From the NCBI GenBank assembly GCA_001595915.1, contig LSSG01000058.1, positions 1-39,647 of the forward strand: a stretch of DNA of 39,647 nt. Reading direction: 5' to 3'. The DNA comes from Thermoplasmatales archaeon SG8-52-3 (GTDB lineage: Archaea; Thermoplasmatota; E2; DHVEG-1). A program made the translations under genes and the position numbers. The notes beneath the pieces were generated by a model, which saw only the letters and a program-made list of their open reading frames with translations, made no database searches and was not told where the DNA came from. This document shows positions 34,859 to 39,647 of this stretch, in pieces (the stretch's first letter is position 1; the number at the start of each line of letters is the position of its first letter).

Positions 34859-34940
34859 CTGAATTGTTATGCAGAAATAAATTAATTTAGTAATTTGTGC
34901 TAATATTTATTTATAGCCTAGCAGGGTATGAACAATTCAG
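34859..34940. repeat. 10-bp perfect inverted repeat downstream of katG
   Basis: CTGAATTGTT (34859-34868) and AACAATTCAG (34931-34940) are exact reverse complements, 62 nt apart, starting 28 nt after the katG stop. It may be a long-loop hairpin ending the katG transcript, or the short inverted ends of a small inserted element. No target duplication is evident. Confidence 0.35.
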
Positions 34941-35009
34941 TAGTTGAATTTCCATGTGAACTTTTACAAAAATGAAAAGTTTGAGAGGTTCTTCTTAACA
35001 TAACTTGTT

Positions 35010-35765
35010 TTATTTATTTTTATCTTTATCAAATTTCTTAATCAATGGAGAAACAACTTCTTTATTAAAATATGCAAGCTCTTTTTCAATTCTCTCTATT
35101 TCATGCCATGAAGAAGGACCTGATGATGTTATATAGGCTGTTCTTGCTGCCATAAATTCAGCTTTGAGTTGATTAATGAAATAAAGTCCGAAGTTATTTA
35201 TAATTGCATCTCTTGATAATCCTAACATTAAACCCAAATGAATTTTTGGATATTTTGACTTGCTTATTTCAAGCCAATCCTCAGGTTTTATGGAATTTAT
35301 TATTTTTTCCTCATCAATTTTTCTTTTCTTAATGTTTTTTAGATATTTCTTTGCAGATCTATCAATTTCTTCGTTTAGCAAATTATCATTGATACTTGCT
35401 CTATATTTTCCTGGATTTTTTAAAATCGCCTCATAAAAAGCCTGATCTTTGATATATTCTTTGTCAAGATGTTTAATGTATGAGCCTTTAGATGCAAAAA
35501 CCGTTTTTAATGGAGGGTTACTAGTGTTAGATAGATTTCTTTCCCGCATTCGAAGATCTTCAAAAGAATTTTCTCGAATTTTTGGTAGTGCTTTTTGTTT
35601 TAGGTTTTTATTTTCAATACAAAATTCGGTCCAACCAACAATATCATATTGATACTTACTAATTGCATCTTTTAATAATTTACTAAATCCTACCTTCTTT
35701 TTGAATATACTTTTTTTAATTTTTACCAATGATTCTTCTTTTTTCATTATATTCTGGTATGCCAT
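35010..35765 (-). CDS. Basic, mostly helical protein of unknown function
   Basis: A 251-residue cytoplasmic protein, very rich in Lys and predicted mostly alpha-helical, with no signal, membrane segment or enzyme motif that I recognise. A conserved-looking central part has GSYIKHLDKEYIKDQAFYEAILKNPGKYR and later GLMLGLSRDAIINNFG. The Lys-rich character suggests nucleic-acid or ribosome contact, but this is weak. TTAGGTCAAATG marks the start. It stands alone between the katG downstream region and the metzincin-like gene. Confidence 0.5.
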   Translation of the reverse strand: MAYQNIMKKEESLVKIKKSIFKKKVGFSKLLKDAISKYQYDIVGWTEFCIENKNLKQKALPKIRENSFEDLRMRERNLSNTSNPPLKTVFASKGSYIKHLDKEYIKDQAFYEAILKNPGKYRASINDNLLNEEIDRSAKKYLKNIKKRKIDEEKIINSIKPEDWLEISKSKYPKIHLGLMLGLSRDAIINNFGLYFINQLKAEFMAARTAYITSSGPSSWHEIERIEKELAYFNKEVVSPLIKKFDKDKNK

Positions 35766-35805
35766 TTGACCTAAAATAATAAAATACTCTATTTTATAAT
35801 TGCTG

Positions 35806-37356
35806 TTACCATAAAGGTGTCTGAAAATATGTGAAATCTATTCTATTCCAATCATCGAAATCATTTTTTCCACGACTTCCATCAGAAAAATCAACCATTC
35901 TATATATATAACCATAATTCATGACACTTTTATAAGGTCGCCATTTCAACCAGTTCTTCTTAAAAGTATTACTATCAGGATCATCACAACCTGGAGTATT
36001 TCCATTGAAAATTCCAAGAGTATGACCTAATTCATGCATATATGCACTTGCATAGACTATTTCTCTACTAAAAAAAGGGTATTTTGATTTTCTTTCCATA
36101 CCCACAGCCGATATTTGAAATGAATCTATTACTGGTTTTATTCTTCCTGAGAATCCAAAACCAATAGGTCCATCAGCATTATAAATTAATAAGCCATAAT
36201 GAAATACTCCAAATCTCCAGTTATCTTCATCTTGATGTAAAAAATAATTCCAGTAAATGTCTCTTATTTCCTCAATTGTAGAAGAGTCATCAAAAGGTAT
36301 GATTTCACCACCACCCATACAACCATCATCTAGATACAATACAATATTTTGACGATTAAATACTGTATTTAGCAACTCCTTTGATTCTTGAGGGAATTCA
36401 GTTATCTCACTATTTGGTCCTTCATCCATTACATCTAATTCAACAAATAAATCCTTTCTCCAAGGATCTGAACCCCATTTAGATGTTAGATATTCTTCAT
36501 AATTAGATAAACCATCATTATCTGAATCCAAATTAATATGATCTTCCCAATTAAAGGGATCATACCATTGGATATACTTATATTCAAATGTATTGTAATC
36601 CCAAACTATTGATTGCCCCCATTTATATTCCCATTCTATTGGTACAAAATCTTTATCATCATCTCTTCCTCTATCATCAATAGTTGGATCAGTATGATAA
36701 ATTTCTGTTTCAACCCAATATGATATTCCATCTTCATCAAAATCATTCTGATAGATATTAAACCATAGTTCGCAATCATAATCATGTTGATATATTGAAC
36801 CATCATCACAGCCGTTTAGACGACCATAACCACTTGGATCGGCATTTATATATAATTTTTCTAAATAATCGTCTCCAATCCATCGATTATATTTTAAATT
36901 ATAACGAAGATCAACATCTTTATTATCATTACCTTCTCTATTAAAACCACTTATATCACATTTTTTATCTTTTCCTATATTCCAATCCCATAACTGTATT
37001 TTTATATCAACCCATTCTTCATCCTCAGGAACATTTGCGGTAACATTCCAGTCTGGGTCATATATGTATTTTTCATTTCTAAAAATTGGGCTTGTATATA
37101 TTTCATCATTAATCCATAGTTTAATATAAAAATCTGGATTTCCTAATAAATCAATATATTCTATTTTATTAAGATGTCTATCAATTTTTTCAAGAGACCT
37201 TATTTTTAATAATTCAAATGTTACTTCAAGATCAACCAAAGGATCAAGATCTTCTGATTTTTCAACATTAATGGAGTGTACATTTATAGAAATATTAACT
37301 ATTAATACAAATACTAAAATTGTAATTTTTATAATTTTTACTTTAGACGATATCAT
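35806..37356 (-). CDS. Exported metzincin-like metalloprotease with calcium-type acidic repeats
   Basis: About 516 residues, exported. The preferred start is the second ATG (37356), which gives a normal signal peptide (MISSKVKIIKITILVFVLIVNISINVHS) after GAGTGGTG; the track start at 37380 adds 8 residues. The first part (about 40-190) is a C2-like beta domain. Acidic repeats follow (DFDEDGISYWVETEIYHTDP and NLDSDNDGLSNYEEYL) of the thrombospondin type-3 type, likely calcium-binding. The protease part has the zinc motif HELGHTLGIFNGNTPGCD and a Met-turn SVMNYGY. The residue at the usual third-ligand position is Asn instead of His or Asp, so the zinc site may use a later acid or be inactive. 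Confidence 0.7.
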   Translation of the reverse strand: MISSKVKIIKITILVFVLIVNISINVHSINVEKSEDLDPLVDLEVTFELLKIRSLEKIDRHLNKIEYIDLLGNPDFYIKLWINDEIYTSPIFRNEKYIYDPDWNVTANVPEDEEWVDIKIQLWDWNIGKDKKCDISGFNREGNDNKDVDLRYNLKYNRWIGDDYLEKLYINADPSGYGRLNGCDDGSIYQHDYDCELWFNIYQNDFDEDGISYWVETEIYHTDPTIDDRGRDDDKDFVPIEWEYKWGQSIVWDYNTFEYKYIQWYDPFNWEDHINLDSDNDGLSNYEEYLTSKWGSDPWRKDLFVELDVMDEGPNSEITEFPQESKELLNTVFNRQNIVLYLDDGCMGGGEIIPFDDSSTIEEIRDIYWNYFLHQDEDNWRFGVFHYGLLIYNADGPIGFGFSGRIKPVIDSFQISAVGMERKSKYPFFSREIVYASAYMHELGHTLGIFNGNTPGCDDPDSNTFKKNWLKWRPYKSVMNYGYIYRMVDFSDGSRGKNDFDDWNRIDFTYFQTPLW

Positions 37357-37463
37357 GATACACCACTCAATTAACATCATTAATTTATATTTAATATTTT
37401 ACATAAAATCTTATTACAAAATTGTTATAAATACTTATTTTAACTTTATATATTATTGTTTAA

Positions 37464-37552
37464 AACGGACCTGACGGGTTAGACCTATTTTACAGGAGGG
37501 ACACTGTATTTAGAGGGGTTATTTTTGTTTATCTCCAGAGATCTGTTGGAGA
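37464..37552 (-). repeat. Dispersed tRNA-3'-end-like element, copy A
   Basis: Plus-strand AACGGACCTGACGGGTTAGA is identical to copy B, and homology continues through TTTACAGGAGGG and on to a terminal hairpin TCTCCA/TGGAGA (37532-37552). On the minus strand it ends ACCCGTCAGGTCCG, like a tRNA T-stem and acceptor 3' strand, and the hairpin loop ACAGAT is shared with B. It stands just after the MFS stop and about 110 nt upstream of the metzincin start. It is not an intact tRNA. Confidence 0.5.
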
Positions 37553-37557
37553 AATAT

Positions 37558-38751
37558 CTAATAAGATTCTTTTTTGTGTGTTTCTTTTATAAAATATAAT
37601 ATTAATAAAGTTAAACCAACTGTTAATGCTGCATATAAAAAGAATTTATTATAGCCAAGAATAATAATTAAACTACCACTTATCATAGAAATACCGATCA
37701 TTCCCAGGTTGCCGATACTTGCCATTATAGAGTATTGTGCTGCACCGACTTTTGGATTTGTAATATCCATCATTAGTGCTGCAATTGCAGAATAACTAGA
37801 TGCACCTGTCATAAAGCCAATAATGCCATAAATAATTCCAAGTTTTTCCCATGTATCTGCAAAAACTAATAATGCTAATGAAATCAAAAGTCCTGCTAAT
37901 GTAATATATGATATCTTTTTTCGACCCCACTTATCAGCTAAAAATCCTCCAAGTAACGCCCCAATAATAATTAAAATGTAATATATTGAAGTAAGAGATC
38001 CTGTTTGTATTTTATCAAGTAAAAGTACATTGGTCATATATTCTGGAATAATGAATCTTAGCATTCCAAAATTTAAGCCTAATACAAAGAGTAAAAATAT
38101 AACAATTTGTGTGTTCCTCTTCTTGAATTCCTTTATTAATAATGGTTTTACTGTTCCTTTTTTAATTTCTATTCTATCTTCTTTGACATATAATGGTAGG
38201 AAAATTGATAGAGATATAAGAATAGCCGTTGTTATAAAAACCATTTCAAAACCAAAATAAGTTGCAATAAATGCTAATAGAATACCACCAAAGGCAATTC
38301 CAAAGAAAATTCCTGTTGACATTGCCGCATTTACCTTTCCTCTCTCATTTGTTTTTGTGGTCTGAATTGCCCAAGCATCTGCTGAAACATCAAGTAAAAT
38401 AACACCAGCATGTCCAATGAAAAGTAAAAGAGTAAATAATATCATCGAACTAATTGGATCAACAAAAGCTACCATTAATATAGATATTGCGCCAATTGCC
38501 CCGCCAATAATAATAAAAATTTTTCTTCCATATCTGCCAAAAAAATCAACAGTTGGCCCTAAAATAAACTTAAGTACCCAGGGGGACGAGACTATACCTC
38601 CAACAAGAGCAGTTGTAGAAATTGAAATATCCTTTTCTGTGAAGTATAATACTATAATTACAGATGCTAAAGCATATATTAAACCTTCAGAAAAATACAG
38701 ATTTCCAAACAGAATATATTTCAAGAAAGGGTGTTTGGAAAGTTCAAGCAT
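37558..38751 (-). CDS. Major facilitator superfamily transporter
   Basis: A 397-residue MFS permease with about 12 helices. Typical loop motifs are GPTVDFFGRYGRKIFIIIGG between helices 2 and 3 and GGFLADKWGRKKISYITLAG between helices 8 and 9, both the MFS A-type signature in the two halves. Helix 5 region YVKEDRIEIKKG and the basic EFKKRNTQ loop lie on the cytoplasmic side. There is no ribosome site; a TATA-like TTATATC about 30 nt upstream suggests a leaderless transcript, and a palindrome (38801-38818) stands further up. The substrate is unknown; AmpG/PAT-like families share this general pattern (DVSADAWAIQTTK). It sits between repeat copies A and B. Confidence 0.85.
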   Translation of the reverse strand: MLELSKHPFLKYILFGNLYFSEGLIYALASVIIVLYFTEKDISISTTALVGGIVSSPWVLKFILGPTVDFFGRYGRKIFIIIGGAIGAISILMVAFVDPISSMILFTLLLFIGHAGVILLDVSADAWAIQTTKTNERGKVNAAMSTGIFFGIAFGGILLAFIATYFGFEMVFITTAILISLSIFLPLYVKEDRIEIKKGTVKPLLIKEFKKRNTQIVIFLLFVLGLNFGMLRFIIPEYMTNVLLLDKIQTGSLTSIYYILIIIGALLGGFLADKWGRKKISYITLAGLLISLALLVFADTWEKLGIIYGIIGFMTGASSYSAIAALMMDITNPKVGAAQYSIMASIGNLGMIGISMISGSLIIILGYNKFFLYAALTVGLTLLILYFIKETHKKESY

Positions 38752-38800
38752 AAGATAAATAAAATCTTTGTAAAAGATATAAGTTTTACCATAATATATT

Positions 38801-38818
38801 AGTTATTAAATAATAACT
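38801..38818. promoter_or_regulatory. Palindrome upstream of the MFS gene
   Basis: AGTTATTA-AA-TAATAACT is an 8-bp inverted repeat with a 2-nt centre, about 50 bp upstream of the MFS start and just before the TATA-like region. It could be a repressor or activator site. AT-rich composition raises the chance level. Confidence 0.35.
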
Positions 38819-38853
38819 TTGGTAATTTTTCCTTTTTAATATGAGATAACATC

Positions 38854-38943
38854 AACGGACCTGACGGGTTAGACCTGATTTACAGGAGGGGCACCGCATA
38901 AAATGGGGTATTTTCTATATTTGAATGCTCTATCTGTTGAGAT
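38854..38943 (-). repeat. Dispersed tRNA-3'-end-like element, copy B
   Basis: It shares AACGGACCTGACGGGTTAGA and TTTACAGGAGGG with copy A, then GGGG, a T-rich stretch and an ATCTGTTGAG end. On the minus strand a CTC/GAG mini-hairpin carries the ACAGAT loop as in A. A competing CCTG-ATTTA-CAGG hairpin is perfect here but imperfect in A. It stands after the toxin stop and 103 nt before the MFS start. Confidence 0.5.
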
Positions 38944-38973
38944 ATTATGTGATACTCAATTTTAACATATCAA

Positions 38974-39249
38974 TTACTCTAATCTAACATATCCAACTTC
39001 TCTTTTAATTAAATCAATGATCTTTACATTTTTATTTTCTATTATATAGATGATTCGATAGTTCCCAACTCTTAAACGATATTTCTTTGGATGAGTATCT
39101 ATCAGTGATTTAACATCACAATTTGGTTTAGATGTGTAAGGATCATTTTTAAGTTCTTTTAATGATTTCCGTATCTTATTTTGGAAAGATTTTTTAAGTT
39201 GTTGAAATTTTCGTTGAAAAGTTGTTGAAACTAAAACTGAATAACTCAT
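38974..39249 (-). CDS. RelE/ParE-family toxin
   Basis: A 91-residue toxin of the RelE/ParE superfamily. It starts with SYSVLVSTTFQRKFQQLKK, continues LKELKNDPYTSKPN, and has the central core KYRLRVGNYRIIYIIENKNVKIIDL with conserved Arg and Tyr residues, ending REVGYVRLE. RelE proteins cut mRNA in the ribosome A site, ParE proteins inhibit gyrase; the YRLRVGNYRIIY pattern is closer to archaeal RelE. Its start is 4 nt after the antitoxin stop, with a GAGTTGTGA ribosome site. It is normally held inactive by the antitoxin. It lies between repeat copies B and C. Confidence 0.85.
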   Translation of the reverse strand: MSYSVLVSTTFQRKFQQLKKSFQNKIRKSLKELKNDPYTSKPNCDVKSLIDTHPKKYRLRVGNYRIIYIIENKNVKIIDLIKREVGYVRLE

Positions 39250-39253
39250 TTAT

Positions 39254-39439
39254 TCACAACTCATCAAGAGGAATAAATTCATCATTTGCAAGAATCTTAT
39301 TCCATTCATCGTCTAATTTTTTCCAGGCGAATCGTTTTAATAATTTTCTTATGATTGAATCGTAGGTCTCTCCTTTTGTGCCTAAATCAAGTAAAGCTTT
39401 TTTCGTTTCTTTTGTTACTGAAATTGTAGTATTGGTCAT
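39254..39439 (-). CDS. Ribbon-helix-helix-type antitoxin
   Basis: A 61-residue antitoxin. The N-terminal MTNTTISVTKETKKALLDLG is a ribbon-helix-helix DNA-binding start, followed by KGETYDSIIRKLLKRF (second helix) and an acidic tail (ANDEFIPLDEL) that should wrap the toxin. It is encoded upstream of the toxin with 4 nt between, the usual order. The perfect palindrome at 39453-39476, immediately upstream of the ATG, is a likely operator for autorepression. Archaeal relatives are often annotated as DUF7557 or VapB/RelB-like. Confidence 0.8.
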   Translation of the reverse strand: MTNTTISVTKETKKALLDLGTKGETYDSIIRKLLKRFAWKKLDDEWNKILANDEFIPLDEL

Positions 39440-39452
39440 ATTATCACATATT

Positions 39453-39476
39453 TTATAATTATTATAATAATTATAA
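39453..39476. promoter_or_regulatory. Perfect 24-bp palindrome, TA-module operator
   Basis: TTATAATTATTATAATAATTATAA is a perfect 24-bp palindrome 14 nt upstream of the antitoxin ATG, overlapping the expected TATA/initiation zone. Two ribbon-helix-helix dimers could bind it side by side, the usual way TA operons repress themselves. Confidence 0.6.
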
Positions 39477-39548
39477 CTGCTATAGTATTTATAATTTTTT
39501 GTTCAAAACAGCATAGATTTATTTTTCTAGTTTTAACAGGGGAAAACC

Positions 39549-39594
39549 AACGGACCTGGCGGAGAGAGGACATTTATCTCGAAGAAAAATCAGG
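39549..39594 (-). repeat. Dispersed tRNA-3'-end-like element, copy C (diverged)
   Basis: It shares AACGGACCTGGCGG with copies A and B (A to G at one place), then diverges (GAGAGAGGACATTTATCTC) and reaches CAGG at 39591-39594, so the outer CCTG/CAGG pairing is kept. On the minus strand it ends CCGCCAGGTCCGTTGG, the most tRNA-like of the three. It lies about 110 nt upstream of the antitoxin start. Confidence 0.4.
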
Positions 39595-39647
39595 TAAAAA
39601 ACACCATAAAAATGCTCTTTTAAAAATTGGTTCTATTCTCATTAAAA

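Noticed and set aside
34840-34990. 27-codon minus-strand frame downstream of katG.
   Set aside because: No ribosome site, no recognisable pattern, overlaps the inverted repeat.
37464-37600. Plus-strand reading frames in the repeats (NGPDGLDLFYRR and a short frame ending near 38960).
   Set aside because: They are most simply antisense readings of the tRNA-like element; no start, and copy B is stopped early.
38854-38960. Intact tRNA gene on the minus strand (D-arm-like CTC..GAGC, an anticodon-like CTGTAAA, tRNA-like 3' end).
   Set aside because: No 5' acceptor strand pairs with CAGGTCC, the T-arm 5' half is missing, and the anticodon stem does not pair.
37464-39594. Integron-like attC sites: GTTAGAC in copies A and B fits the GTTRRRY core, and the genes form a cassette-like row.
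   Set aside because: No matching RYYYAAC partner at a proper distance on the same strand, copy C lacks GTTRRRY, and no integron integrase is visible.

Overview
The window is about 40 kb of very AT-rich DNA that reads as archaeal, most likely from an uncultured, mesophilic, heterotrophic euryarchaeal lineage such as Thermoplasmatota. The taxon is inferred. Support comes from a UbiA-type ether-lipid prenyltransferase (DGGGP synthase), TATA boxes about 25-30 nt upstream of leaderless starts, AGGAGGTGA ribosome sites inside operons, a PGF-CTERM-like sorting tail, many exported PKD/Ig/CARDB proteins, and an archaeal RelE/ribbon-helix-helix toxin-antitoxin pair.

Layout. 1-2.2 kb: the tail of an AMP-forming acyl-CoA ligase, an exported thioredoxin-Ig protein and a PGF-CTERM-like surface protein. 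2.2-5.9 kb: an apparently single operon of ArsR repressor, DUF318/ArsP permease, small redox-disulfide protein, thioredoxin-like lipoprotein and TlpA-CcdA fusion. This is a metalloid or thiol export system with its own disulfide relay. 5.9-14.5 kb: a seven-repeat FG-GAP protein, two exported caspase/legumain-like peptidases, a candidate structured ncRNA, a coiled-coil protein, an SF2 helicase, a HAD hydrolase and a CARDB protein. 14.7-18.3 kb: a glucokinase-transaldolase-pentulose epimerase operon, then DGGGP synthase. 18.3-26.7 kb: a PAPS sulfotransferase, small membrane, DUF1801 and zinc-ribbon proteins, a second exported thioredoxin, tandem exported paralogs with duplicated promoters, an arylsulfotransferase-like protein, a tautomerase and a methyltransferase. 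26.7-32.4 kb: a complete oppABCDF peptide transporter operon. 32.6-34.8 kb: katG, which looks horizontally acquired. 35-39.6 kb: a basic hypothetical protein, an exported metzincin-like protein, an MFS transporter and a RelE-type TA module, with three copies of a tRNA-3'-end-like repeat between the units.

Most unusual signals. (1) Several genes (caspase-like peptidase, DUF1801, oppD, perhaps oppC) have a strong Shine-Dalgarno but no AUG/GUG/UUG at the right distance. In each, an AUU or AUA codon sits where the start should be. (2) A GC-rich island at 8.6 kb has a TATA box, mutually exclusive hairpins, a CCUCCUCC anti-SD-like tract and a T-rich end, like a standalone regulatory RNA. (3) A dispersed element (AACGGACCTGRCGG core, about 90 nt in two copies) brackets the last transcription units. 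Read on the minus strand it ends like a tRNA acceptor/T-stem 3' end. (4) Perfect palindromes lie over or beside the promoters of the ArsR operon and the TA module.

All functions are inferred by reading motifs. No database search was run.
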